This document shows positions 1-6,404 of a stretch of DNA of 20,451 nt, piece after piece. The translations under genes and the position numbers were made by a program. The stretch lies in the IMG/VR virus record IMGVR_UViG_3300040959_000248, positions 1-20,451 of that record; one strand, 5' to 3'. The notes below the pieces were generated by a model. The model did no database searches. It was given only the letters and a program-made list of their open reading frames with translations, and was not told the DNA's origin. The stretch is from a virus. Position 1 is the first letter of the stretch. The number at the start of each line of letters is the position of its first letter.

Positions 1-374
1 CTCCTCAAAAAGATATTCAGATGCCAGAACCAGAAGTTGGAGTTAATATCGAAGAAGATAAACTAAATCAGATTCGTAAAGCTGCTGCTGTTCTTGGTCA
101 TACTGAACTAGCAATCACAGGTAATTCTGGAGTTATTACAGCCTCTGTACTCGATACAAGAGACTCGACTTCAAACTTATTTGAGATTGAACTAGATAAA
201 GACAACTCATGTAAAAATGAGTTTAACTTCGTGGTAAGTATACCCAACTTGAAGTTACTACCAGGAGATTACTTTGTAAGCATTAGCTCAAAGCTTATCT
301 CTAACTGGACTAATAGTAACTACCCAGTGGATTACTTTATCGCTCTTGAGAAAAACTCAAGCTACGATGTATAA
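1..374 (+). CDS. 45: Sliding clamp (DNA polymerase processivity factor), C-terminal part
   Basis: The frame is open from base 3 to the TAA at 372-374 with no need for a start inside the window, so the gene enters from the left and only about the last 123 residues are present; the ATG at 21 is probably internal. The end of the protein (a PGDY segment, then VDYFIALEKNSSYDV) resembles the end of T4 gp45, which closes with YVVALEADSTHDF. It is followed by gp44, gp62 and RegA, the T4 order. The family forms a trimeric ring that tethers the polymerase to DNA and, in T4, also activates late transcription. The stop codon overlaps a TATAAATA late-promoter box. Identification rests on this C-terminal resemblance and on gene order. 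Confidence 0.85.
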   Translation, partial: PQKDIQMPEPEVGVNIEEDKLNQIRKAAAVLGHTELAITGNSGVITASVLDTRDSTSNLFEIELDKDNSCKNEFNFVVSIPNLKLLPGDYFVSISSKLISNWTNSNYPVDYFIALEKNSSYDV

Positions 375-377
375 ATA
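370..377 (+). promoter_or_regulatory. Late promoter box TATAAATA upstream of the 448 gene
   Basis: This is an exact match to the T4-type late promoter consensus TATAAATA, overlapping the gp45 stop codon. The 11-mer TATAAATATAT is shared with the box at 3040. Transcription should start around 383-385, just before the hairpin at 391-416. There is no -35 element, as expected for gp55-dependent late promoters. It probably drives the small gene at 448. Confidence 0.6.
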
Positions 378-390
378 TATTGTAGGAATG

Positions 391-416
391 GAAGATGCTG
401 CATGGGGCAGGTCTTC
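391..416 (+). ncRNA. 5' hairpin of the late transcript (copy 1)
   Basis: GAAGA, TG, CTGC, loop ATGGG, GCAG, G, TCTTC: two stems of 5 and 4 base pairs separated by a TG/G internal loop. The hairpin at 3056-3079 has the same layout with different stem bases. It would form at the very 5' end of the late transcript. The role is unknown; protection of the 5' end is one possibility. Confidence 0.5.
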
Positions 417-447
417 TTATTTTCGTAACTATGCATAGGAGAAAATT

Positions 448-705
448 ATGTCAGAAGAAGTGAATAACGTTGAAACTGAAGCTGCAGAAAGCGTCCAGTT
501 AAGTCTACAGGACATCGCTACAATGGTACAAATAATTGATATTTGTTCTAAAAGAGGTGGATTTGAAGGCCCTGAGCTTGAAGCAGTTGGTGGTTTAAGA
601 AACAGAACAGTTAAGTTTCTAAACGCGGCCTCCAAAGGCAACGAAACACCAGAAGGTCAAGTACCGGTGGAAGAAGTTGCTGATGAAGAATCAGTCGAAG
701 GTTAA
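448..705 (+). CDS. Small phage protein of unknown function between gp45 and gp44
   Basis: 85 residues. Ribosome binding site AGGAG at 437-441, 6 bases before the ATG. The N-terminus (residues 1-18) and C-terminus (64-85) are acidic and look disordered. The centre, roughly residues 19-60, looks helical (LSLQDIATMVQIIDICSKR, then a GG-rich turn and a second helix). I do not recognise a family with certainty. It has its own late-type promoter (370), a leader hairpin and a downstream terminator (711-737), so it appears to be a monocistronic late gene set into the early replication block. That suggests a late role, perhaps structural or assembly related, but no function can be assigned. Confidence 0.8.
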   Translation: MSEEVNNVETEAAESVQLSLQDIATMVQIIDICSKRGGFEGPELEAVGGLRNRTVKFLNAASKGNETPEGQVPVEEVADEESVEG

Positions 706-710
706 TACGG

Positions 711-737
711 GAGGGGTGAAAGTCCCCTCAAATTTTA
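711..737 (+). terminator. Rho-independent terminator after the 448 gene
   Basis: GAGGGG (711-716), 7-base loop TGAAAGT, CCCCTC (724-729), then AAATTTTATT. It starts 5 bases after the stop codon. The U-tract is short (four T), so some read-through to gp44 is likely, which the clamp-loader genes may need because no clear promoter follows. Confidence 0.55.
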
Positions 738-751
738 TTATAGGATATATT

Positions 752-1009
752 ATGAACAACAATGAAAAAGCCAAATTGCTCGAGGCTTTACAAAAAGGGC
801 AAGTCACAGTCACATTCAAAAAAATAGATACAGGCGAACTAAGAATAATGCCGTGTACTCTAAAACCAGAAACTCTAAAAGAGGCTGGTGTAACAATATC
901 AATAGATTATTCAGCGACAGGAATGGAAGCATTTCCAGTATGGTCATTGGATAAAAATGCATGGAGGTCTTTTAGGTTAGATACCGTAGAAGGTTGGGAG
1001 GTACTATAA
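752..1009 (+). CDS. Sm-like/SH3-barrel phage protein (WYL_2, DUF2693-like)
   Basis: 85 residues from the ATG at 752, preceded by TAGGA at 741-745. The frame is open upstream but that part crosses the terminator and has no supporting start. The sequence runs as short beta strands: an N-terminal helix (LLEALQKGQ), VTVTFKKIDTGELRIMPCTL, and the tail FRLDTVEGWEVL. This fits, from memory, the family of small T4-like phage proteins with an Sm-like SH3 barrel whose members start with L-x-x-G-x-x-x-V-x-F-x-K-x-D-G and end in a W-R-S-F-R-L pattern. Binding to nucleic acid is possible but not shown. The stop codon overlaps the gp44 start (TAATG). Confidence 0.75.
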   Translation: MNNNEKAKLLEALQKGQVTVTFKKIDTGELRIMPCTLKPETLKEAGVTISIDYSATGMEAFPVWSLDKNAWRSFRLDTVEGWEVL

Positions 1010-1944
1010 TGGAAGAGTTCCTATGGGTGGAAAAGTACCGCCCAAGAAAAGTAGAGGAATGTGTATTATCACTAGACCTTAAAAAGATATTCCAAAATGT
1101 TTTAGACAAAGGCGAACTTCAGAATATGATGTTCACTGGTACTGCTGGTACAGGAAAGACCACAGTTGCTAGAGCACTTTGCAACGAGCTTGACTTAGAC
1201 TATATAATCATTAATGGTTCAGAAGAATCAGGTATTGATACTCTAAGAAACAAAATCAAACAATTCGCTTCGTCCGTTTCCTTATCAGGCGGCCTCAAAG
1301 TCGTCATCTTGGACGAAGCGGATTACCTTAATCCACAATCCACTCAACCAGCTTTGCGTGGATTTATCGAAGAGTTTTCATCTAACTGTAGGTTTATACT
1401 TACTTGTAATTTCAAGAATCGTATAATCGAGCCACTACATTCAAGAACCAGTGTTATCGAATTTGCGATGCCAAAGAAAGAGAAAGAAGCTCTTGCTGGT
1501 CAGTTTATGCAAAGAGTTCAACAGATACTATCAGTCGAAAGTATAAATTCAGAACCAGCTGTTATTGCTGAACTGATTATGAAATACTTTCCAGATTTCA
1601 GAAGAACACTTAATGAACTACAAAGATATTCAAACTTTGGTAAAATCGATAGTGGTATATTAGTCAATGCTAATGATATTGCTCTTGATACTCTTATGAA
1701 TGCTCTTAAAATAAAAGACTTTCGTAAAATGAGACAATGGGTTGCTGATAATATCGATATAGAACCAGCATCAATGTTTCGTAAAGTATACGATAACATG
1801 AATGAATACGTAGAGCCTCAATCAATACCGCAATTGGTACTTATTCTGGCTGATTATCAATATAAAAACAGTTTTGTTGCAGACCATGAATTGAATATGG
1901 TTGCATGTTTAACTGAAGTAATGGCAGGAGTAAAATTCAAATGA
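1009..1944 (+). CDS. 44: Clamp loader large subunit, AAA+ ATPase (gp44)
   Basis: 311 residues, close to T4 gp44 (319). Start ATG at 1009, with GGGAGG at 996-1001 placed 7 bases upstream; a longer frame would need TTG and is not preferred. Residues 1-12 carry the WVEKYRP box typical of RFC/gp44 proteins. Walker A is GTAGTGKTT (44-52). Walker B is VVILDEAD (98-105). The sensor/arginine-finger region is LHSRTS. Four gp44 subunits with one gp62 open the gp45 ring and load it at primer ends using ATP. It lies downstream of gp45 and overlaps the next small gene by 4 bases (ATGA). Confidence 0.97.
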   Translation: MEEFLWVEKYRPRKVEECVLSLDLKKIFQNVLDKGELQNMMFTGTAGTGKTTVARALCNELDLDYIIINGSEESGIDTLRNKIKQFASSVSLSGGLKVVILDEADYLNPQSTQPALRGFIEEFSSNCRFILTCNFKNRIIEPLHSRTSVIEFAMPKKEKEALAGQFMQRVQQILSVESINSEPAVIAELIMKYFPDFRRTLNELQRYSNFGKIDSGILVNANDIALDTLMNALKIKDFRKMRQWVADNIDIEPASMFRKVYDNMNEYVEPQSIPQLVLILADYQYKNSFVADHELNMVACLTEVMAGVKFK

Positions 1945-2141
1945 AAAAATTCGTAAACTTGCCATTTGGTGGCGAAATCGTAGAACAAGAAACGACTAAT
2001 AGATGGGATATAGTAACCGTTCATTTTGAAAGTCAAAAAGAACAGTATAGAGCAGTTCAATTCAATTCTGCAAATGTTATTATTTCTGAAAGAACATTCA
2101 CCAAAAAATCAGACGCTCAAACGTTCATAGATAAACAATGA
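1941..2141 (+). CDS. Small protein of unknown function between gp44 and gp62
   Basis: 66 residues. It is translationally coupled on both sides: the ATG overlaps the gp44 stop (ATGA at 1941-1944), and its own stop overlaps the gp62 start (2138-2141). The sequence alternates strand-like segments (WDIVTVHFES, YRAVQFNSANVIISERTF) and ends in a short charged helix (KKSDAQTFIDKQ). I recognise no family. Its position within the clamp-loader genes and the tight coupling suggest expression in step with the loader, but T4 has no gene here, so a role is open. Confidence 0.8.
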   Translation: MKKFVNLPFGGEIVEQETTNRWDIVTVHFESQKEQYRAVQFNSANVIISERTFTKKSDAQTFIDKQ

Positions 2142-2515
2142 GTCCATTCGATTACTTAAAAGCAATTAATGAAACCAAGAAAGATATCATGGTTGATGAC
2201 ATTGCTGAGAAAGAATACAATCCTTTCATTATAAATCGTGGTCTTTCTTTCTTTAAAGACACTGTATTGTATGCTAATGAAATGAATAAACATCATCACC
2301 TAGACCATCGCGTTCAGTTCGATTTTCTTATAAATATAATTAGAAAGAAGAAAAGATGGTCTAAGTGGATTAAGGCCAGTGATATTGACCATCTAGAACT
2401 CATCAAAGAAAATTATGGGTATAGTGACGAAAAGGCTAAATCTGCATTATCATTAATGAGTAATGAAAATATTGAACAATTGAAACAAAGGATTTATAAA
2501 GGTGGAAAACAATAA
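2138..2515 (+). CDS. 62: Clamp loader small subunit (gp62)
   Basis: 125 residues, shorter than T4 gp62 (187), as in other marine T4-like phages. Motifs that fit gp62 are an N-terminal PFDYLKAINETKKDI, then NPFIINRGLSFF and a helical middle with HHHLDHRVQFDFLIN, followed by a basic KKKRWSKW stretch. It has no Walker motifs, as expected: gp62 bridges the gp44 ATPase ring. Its position, gp44 upstream and RegA downstream, is the T4 order. The end overlaps regA by 14 bases. Confidence 0.93.
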   Translation: MSPFDYLKAINETKKDIMVDDIAEKEYNPFIINRGLSFFKDTVLYANEMNKHHHLDHRVQFDFLINIIRKKKRWSKWIKASDIDHLELIKENYGYSDEKAKSALSLMSNENIEQLKQRIYKGGKQ

Positions 2516-2936
2516 CATACAAATTACAGATTGGACTCCTAACTCTATGTTAGAAGTCTCTCTAAACGAACCAGACGACTTTTTAAAGATACGTGAAACA
2601 TTAACACGTATAGGTGTAGCTTCTAGGAAAGACCAGAAGCTTTTTCAATCTTGCCATATATTACATAAGCAAGGTAGATATTTTATAGTTCACTTTAAAG
2701 AACTATTTTTACTAGATGGAAAACCATCTAGTTTACTTGAGAATGATGTACAACGTAGAAATACAATTGCAACATTACTAGCCGACTGGGGTTTAGTAAC
2801 TATTATGAAGCCTGAATCTTCTAAAGATTTAGCACCATTGAGACAAATTAAGGTGATTCCTTTTAAGGAAAAAACTCAATGGGAACTATGCCCTAAGTAT
2901 AACATAGGGAACTCTAATAATGGAGAAAAAAATTAA
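2502..2936 (+). CDS. regA: RegA translational repressor
   Basis: 144 residues from the GTG at 2502, with AAAGGA at about 2488-2493. T4 RegA (122 residues) starts at a point equal to the internal ATG at 2547 (MLEVSLNEPDDFLK against MIEITLKKPEDFLK), but that ATG has no Shine-Dalgarno sequence, so I keep GTG and a 15-residue N-terminal extension. Conserved blocks include ETLTRIGVAS, SCHILHKQGRY, YFIVHFKELF, LLADWGLV and the end CPKYNIGN. RegA binds the start regions of early mRNAs and blocks translation, including its own in T4. The gene contains a perfect 9-base-pair hairpin (2711-2732). Confidence 0.95.
   Translation: MENNNIQITDWTPNSMLEVSLNEPDDFLKIRETLTRIGVASRKDQKLFQSCHILHKQGRYFIVHFKELFLLDGKPSSLLENDVQRRNTIATLLADWGLVTIMKPESSKDLAPLRQIKVIPFKEKTQWELCPKYNIGNSNNGEKN
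2711..2732 (+). repeat. Perfect inverted repeat inside regA
   Basis: ACTAGATGG, loop AAAA, CCATCTAGT: 9 base pairs without mismatch, in the middle of the regA reading frame. There is no T-run after it, so it is not an obvious terminator. It may be an mRNA structure that affects RegA expression, or chance. Confidence 0.5.
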
Positions 2937-3009
2937 AAAGGCCTGGAAGAATTTTCATAAATTTATGAAAGCAGGCAGACTAAATAAAGTAGTAAAAATC
3001 TACTTATAA
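2920..3009 (+). CDS. Possible 29-residue basic peptide after regA
   Basis: A short frame starts with ATG at 2920, overlaps the end of regA by 17 bases and ends with TAA at 3007-3009. AGGGA at 2906-2910 is a plausible but distant ribosome binding site (9 bases). The peptide is strongly basic and amphipathic (MEKKIKKAWKNFHKFMK, then GRLNKVVKIYL). Its 3' part also encodes a small stem (AAGTAG, 7-base loop, CTACTT, 2987-3005) with an AT-rich tail. The overlap with regA is typical of real genes here, but the length is too short to be certain. Confidence 0.35.
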   Translation: MEKKIKKAWKNFHKFMKAGRLNKVVKIYL

Positions 3010-3039
3010 AAAATTTATTTAAACTAGCAACAAAGCTTG

Positions 3040-3047
3040 TATAAATA
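3040..3047 (+). promoter_or_regulatory. Late promoter box TATAAATA upstream of hsp20
   Basis: Exact T4-type late promoter match in a non-coding gap, with the same 11-mer TATAAATATAT as at 370. The predicted transcription start is about 3053-3055, at the foot of the hairpin at 3056-3079. It would make hsp20 a late gene. Confidence 0.65.
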
Positions 3048-3055
3048 TATAACGA

Positions 3056-3079
3056 GGAATGCGGTATTGGACCGGTTCC
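3056..3079 (+). ncRNA. 5' hairpin of the hsp20 leader (copy 2)
   Basis: GGAA, TG, CGGT, loop ATTGG, ACCG, G, TTCC: two 4-base-pair stems with a TG/G internal loop. It has the same architecture and nearly the same loop as the hairpin at 391-416, but different paired bases, so the pairing is supported by covariation between two copies. Confidence 0.55.
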
Positions 3080-3084
3080 CACAA

Positions 3085-3105
3085 CCTTGCTATTTAATAG
3101 GAGGA
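3085..3105 (+). promoter_or_regulatory. Candidate ROSE-like RNA thermometer covering the hsp20 ribosome binding site
   Basis: CCTTGCTAT (3085-3093), loop TTA, ATAGGAGG (3097-3104). Pairs: T93-A97, A92-T98, T91-A99, C90-G100, then a G89/G101 mismatch, T88-A102, T87/G103 wobble and C86-G104. The Shine-Dalgarno AGGAGG (3099-3104) is therefore held in a weak stem opposite TTGCT. ROSE thermometers of bacterial small heat shock genes carry a U-(U/C)-G-C-U motif opposite the ribosome binding site with an irregular G pair. With the upstream hairpin, the leader has the usual multi-stem form. Temperature control is an inference. Confidence 0.55.
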
Positions 3106-3112
3106 AATAAAA

Positions 3113-3568
3113 ATGGTAAGAAATACTTTGAACGTACCGCGTTCACTTTTTGTCGGATTTGACACATTGTTTGAAGACTTAGAAAGGATTCATCAAAGTG
3201 CTAGGTCTGGAACTGATAACTATCCACCACATAACGTTGTGAAAATCGATGATGAGAAATTTCTCATCGAGCTTGCAATTGCTGGATTTAAGGAAAAGGA
3301 TATTGATATCCAACTTAAAGATGGCATATTGAAAGTCAAAGGAGAGGTGGAGCCAGCTGAGCGTGAATACGCATATAAAGGTATATCGTCCCGCAAATTT
3401 GAGAAATCATTTCGACTCTCAGAATTTGTTGTAATAGACGGTGCTGATTTGAAGGATGGAATACTAGTGGTGTATGCCAGAGTAGAACTTCCAGAAGAGA
3501 AGCGTCCTAGAAAGATCGAATTAGGGTCTGCTGGGGCATCAAAGAAGAAAGAATACTTGAAAGGGTAA
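3113..3568 (+). CDS. hsp20: Small heat shock protein Hsp20 (alpha-crystallin family)
   Basis: 151 residues, the usual length of IbpA-type proteins. Start ATG at 3113 with AGGAGG at 3099-3104. N-terminal arm residues 1-38 (FVGFDTLFEDLERI resembles IbpA/B). The alpha-crystallin domain covers about residues 39-133: YPPHNVVKIDD, LIELAIAGFKEKDI, LKVKGEV, and the conserved KSFRLSEFV with a D-G-I-L-V-V strand. The basic C-terminal tail (KRPRKIEL) holds the I-x-L motif used for oligomer assembly. It is an ATP-independent holdase. Hsp20 is a common accessory gene of marine cyanomyoviruses, thought to help capsid assembly or photosystem repair. A late promoter and a probable thermometer lie upstream, and a small membrane protein gene and terminator follow. 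Confidence 0.96.
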   Translation: MVRNTLNVPRSLFVGFDTLFEDLERIHQSARSGTDNYPPHNVVKIDDEKFLIELAIAGFKEKDIDIQLKDGILKVKGEVEPAEREYAYKGISSRKFEKSFRLSEFVVIDGADLKDGILVVYARVELPEEKRPRKIELGSAGASKKKEYLKG

Positions 3569-3625
3569 ACTGGCGAGCAGCGACAACTCAGTAGATATGT
3601 AATAAACTATTTACTGGAGAACAAC

Positions 3626-3766
3626 ATGAAACATATAATCCATCTTATGGATAAGTATGAAGACGTTGCCGAGGCCTTAAAAACTGTTACTATAGCTTTG
3701 TTAACAACAGGACTAATCTTAGGATTAGCACCAGCGTTAATGATAGCTCAAGCTGCTGGATTTTAA
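3626..3766 (+). CDS. Small single-pass membrane protein
   Basis: 46 residues, start ATG at 3626 with TGGAGA at 3615-3620. Residues 1-18 are polar (MKHIIHLMDKYEDVAEALK) and residues 20-43 form one hydrophobic helix (TVTIALLTTGLILGLAPALM). It lies 57 bases after hsp20 and just before a strong terminator, so it is probably co-transcribed with hsp20 from the late promoter. Function unknown. The good ribosome binding site, the clean transmembrane profile and the terminator directly behind it support it being real. A holin-like or membrane-remodelling role cannot be judged. Confidence 0.65.
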   Translation: MKHIIHLMDKYEDVAEALKTVTIALLTTGLILGLAPALMIAQAAGF

Positions 3767-3788
3767 GACCAAATTGACAAAATCATGC

Positions 3789-3816
3789 GGGGGTAAGCAA
3801 TTACCCCCAATCTTTT
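3789..3816 (+). terminator. Strong Rho-independent terminator after the hsp20 cassette
   Basis: GGGGGTAA (3789-3796), GCAA loop of the GNRA type, TTACCCCC (3801-3808), then AATCTTTT. Eight perfect base pairs. It separates the late hsp20 transcript from the polymerase promoter that begins 22 bases later. Confidence 0.9.
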
Positions 3817-3837
3817 GAAAATAAATGAAAATAAACC

Positions 3838-3866
3838 TTTACATTTAACCTAAACTATGGTATAAT
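3838..3866 (+). promoter_or_regulatory. Early sigma70-type promoter of the polymerase gene
   Basis: TTTACA (3838-3843), 17 bases, TATAAT (3861-3866), with TG at the extended -10 position. AT-rich UP-like DNA with a repeated TGAAAATAAA lies upstream. The predicted start of transcription, 7 bases after the -10, is 3873, which is the A of the ATG, so the mRNA may be leaderless. Confidence 0.9.
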
Positions 3867-3872
3867 ATACAT

Positions 3873-6404
3873 ATGATGAAATTCTATACTAATGTGTCTC
3901 GATATGGTAATATGATTCTCTTACGAGGATATGACCACGGAAGACGAATTGAAAAGAAAGTCAAATACGAACCAATCCTTTTTACATCTACCAATCTTCC
4001 TACCAAGTGGAAATCGCTTGATGGAAATCCTGTAGGTGTAGCAAATGCTGGCAAAAGGTTCGAATCCATGAGAACTGCTAACGAGTATGTTCAAGCTAAT
4101 AAAGGCGTATCTGGTAAAAAGATATATGGAAACACAAAGTACGTTCCAGCATTCATTAATGATTACTATCCTGGTAATATCGAATTCGATCGAAACAAAA
4201 TCAACGTATCAACAATTGATATTGAAGTTGCTTCTGACGATGGATTCCCTGAGCCTGAAAAAGCCGACCATAAGATTACAGCCATTTGTATGAAAAACAA
4301 TATTGGCAATACTTATTATGTCTGGGGCTTAGGTGATTATGATACTGACAAATCTTATATGAAAGACCACATGGTAGTATATCGTAAGTTTGACCGTGAA
4401 GATGACTTGCTTATTAATTTTATTACTCATTGGTCATCTCAACAATATTGTCCTGATGTCGTGACTGGCTGGAATTCAAGGTTCTTTGATATTCCATACC
4501 TTGTGAATAGAATCAATCGTATGCTTGGAGAAGCTTACGTAAAAAGACTCAGTCCTTGGGGAATGATTGATAGACAAGACGTAACTAAGATGGGAAGGAC
4601 TCAAACTGCTTATGAACTTAAAGGTATATCTCAACTTGATTACCTCGACCTATTTAAGAAGTTTGGTTATTCTTATGGACCACAAGAATCTTATAAACTT
4701 GATAACATTGCTCATGTCGTGTTAGGAGAAAAGAAACTATCTTATGATGAGTATTCGAATCTTCATACTCTTTACAAGCATAATCACCAAAAGTTTATTG
4801 ACTATAATATCAAAGACGTTGAGCTTGTCGACAAAATCGAAGATAAGCTTGGATTGATTACTCTTTGTATGACAATGGCATATAAAGCTGGCGTTAACTA
4901 TAACGATACATTCGGTACTACAATGATATGGGATACGATTATCTATCGCAGATTATTTGCAAACAATATTGCTATACCTTTCGTTGAAGATAAAGTAAAG
5001 TCTAACTATCCAGGTGGCTTTGTTAAAGACCCACAAGTAGGAATACATGATAACGTTGTTTCTTTTGACTTAAACTCTCTCTATCCATCAATCATTATGC
5101 AATACAATATGTCGCCTGAAACGATTGCTAATGGAGAGATTGCTCAATTCGATATTGATAGTGCTATAAGCGAACATCGTATCGCTCCTAATAAAGGTAA
5201 AGCTCTTGCAGCTAATGGACAATATTTTAATGTAGATAAGCCAGGTATAATACCATTCATTATCGATGAGATGTATAAAGAGCGTGTTGGTATTAAACAA
5301 GAAATGATTAACGCTCAAAAAGAAAAAGAAAAGGTAGATAAAAATGACAAACAAAAATTATATCAAATTGAAAGAGATATTGCAATTGCCGAAAACAGAC
5401 AAATGGCTATTAAGATTCTTCTTAACAGTTTGTATGGCGCTCTTGGCAATCGCTATTTTCGATTCTTTGACCAGAGAATCGCAGAAGCAATTACCCTCAC
5501 CGGACAACTTACAATTCGATGGGCCGAATATTCGCTTAACACCTATCTCAATAGAGTGCTCAAACCTGAAAAATGGAAAGACTATGTTATTGCTATCGAC
5601 ACAGACTCGCTGTATGTATGCTTAAACGACTTTGTACAAAAATTCAAACCTGAAAATACAATCGACTTTCTAGATAAAGTTGCTAGTGAAGCGCTTGAAC
5701 CAGAGCTTGAAAAGTCTTATGAGCAATTGTATAAGTATCTTGGTGGAGTAGATAATCGTATGGTTATGAAACGTGAAGCAATCGCTGACCGTGCGCTTTG
5801 GACTGCAAAGAAAAGATATATTATGAATGTACATGATAACGAAGGCGTGAGATATGCCGAGCCAAAGCTTAAGATTATGGGTATTGAAGCAATTAAGTCT
5901 TCTACACCTGAACCATGTCGTGATGCTCTTAAAAATATATTCAAAGTCATAATGAAAGAAGATGAAAATACAGTTCAACAAGCTATCGAACAGTTTAAGA
6001 ACTATTTCAAAACTCTTGAACCTGACCAGATTGCATTTCCGCGCGGAGTGACTCAAGTTAAAAAGTTCCAAGATAGAAATACCCTCTATAAAAAAGGAAC
6101 GCCTATACATGTTCGTGGAGCTATTCTTTACAATAAACTAATTGAAGACAATCAGCTTAAAAAGAAATACGAACTTATAAACAATGGCGAAAAGATTAAG
6201 TTCATATATCTTCGTCAACCAAATTCAATTCATGAAAATGTAATTGCTTTCCCATCTTATCTTCCAGATGAGTTTGGCTTAAGAAAATACATCGACCATG
6301 AAACACAGTTTCAAAAAACATTCCTCGATCCTATTGAACCGGTCTTGGAAGCAGTAGGTTGGACTTCGAAAGAAGTTGCAAGCCTGGAGGATTTTTTCGG
6401 ATGA
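3873..6404 (+). CDS. 43: Family B DNA polymerase (gp43)
   Basis: 843 residues (T4 gp43 has 898). The N-terminal and 3'-5' exonuclease domains carry DIE (116-118), GWNSRFFDIPYL and the later exonuclease aspartate near YNIKDVELVD. Polymerase motif A is DLNSLYPSI (D399), motif B is KILLNSLYG (K514, N518, Y521) and motif C is IDTDSLYV (D576, D578). The KKRY motif of the thumb junction is present. The last residues, SLEDFFG, look like the clamp-binding tail of T4-type polymerases. No inteins or introns are seen, and both catalytic sites look intact. Two ATGs stand in tandem (3873, 3876) with no Shine-Dalgarno sequence, and the promoter predicts a leaderless message. The stop overlaps the next start (ATGA). 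Confidence 0.98.
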   Translation: MMKFYTNVSRYGNMILLRGYDHGRRIEKKVKYEPILFTSTNLPTKWKSLDGNPVGVANAGKRFESMRTANEYVQANKGVSGKKIYGNTKYVPAFINDYYPGNIEFDRNKINVSTIDIEVASDDGFPEPEKADHKITAICMKNNIGNTYYVWGLGDYDTDKSYMKDHMVVYRKFDREDDLLINFITHWSSQQYCPDVVTGWNSRFFDIPYLVNRINRMLGEAYVKRLSPWGMIDRQDVTKMGRTQTAYELKGISQLDYLDLFKKFGYSYGPQESYKLDNIAHVVLGEKKLSYDEYSNLHTLYKHNHQKFIDYNIKDVELVDKIEDKLGLITLCMTMAYKAGVNYNDTFGTTMIWDTIIYRRLFANNIAIPFVEDKVKSNYPGGFVKDPQVGIHDNVVSFDLNSLYPSIIMQYNMSPETIANGEIAQFDIDSAISEHRIAPNKGKALAANGQYFNVDKPGIIPFIIDEMYKERVGIKQEMINAQKEKEKVDKNDKQKLYQIERDIAIAENRQMAIKILLNSLYGALGNRYFRFFDQRIAEAITLTGQLTIRWAEYSLNTYLNRVLKPEKWKDYVIAIDTDSLYVCLNDFVQKFKPENTIDFLDKVASEALEPELEKSYEQLYKYLGGVDNRMVMKREAIADRALWTAKKRYIMNVHDNEGVRYAEPKLKIMGIEAIKSSTPEPCRDALKNIFKVIMKEDENTVQQAIEQFKNYFKTLEPDQIAFPRGVTQVKKFQDRNTLYKKGTPIHVRGAILYNKLIEDNQLKKKYELINNGEKIKFIYLRQPNSIHENVIAFPSYLPDEFGLRKYIDHETQFQKTFLDPIEPVLEAVGWTSKEVASLEDFFG

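Noticed and set aside
367-439. A 23-codon frame beginning MYKYIVGMEDAAWG over the first late promoter
   Set aside because: It starts inside gp45 without a ribosome binding site, before the predicted late transcription start, and its opening is just the translated promoter box; the hairpin explains the conserved bases better.
677-751. Longer N-terminus for the WYL_2-like protein starting at 677
   Set aside because: It would run through the end of the 448 gene and the terminator, while the ATG at 752 has a ribosome binding site and fits the family start.
2987-3005. AAGTAG/CTACTT stem as a terminator after regA
   Set aside because: Six mostly A-T pairs followed by ATAAAAAATTT give a weak structure without a proper T-run; it is better treated as a possible minor mRNA structure.
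4056-4067. GGTTCGAATCC, a match to the tRNA T-loop consensus
   Set aside because: It lies inside the polymerase reading frame, and no matching acceptor, D or anticodon stems are seen around it.
5670-6110. Long frames on the - strand opposite the polymerase gene
   Set aside because: They are shadows of a strong coding region, have no promoter or ribosome site on that strand and resemble no family.
6359-6400. Upstream TTG start for the methyltransferase
   Set aside because: It would overlap the polymerase end by 46 bases; the ATG at 6401 gives the usual ATGA coupling and has GGAGG upstream.
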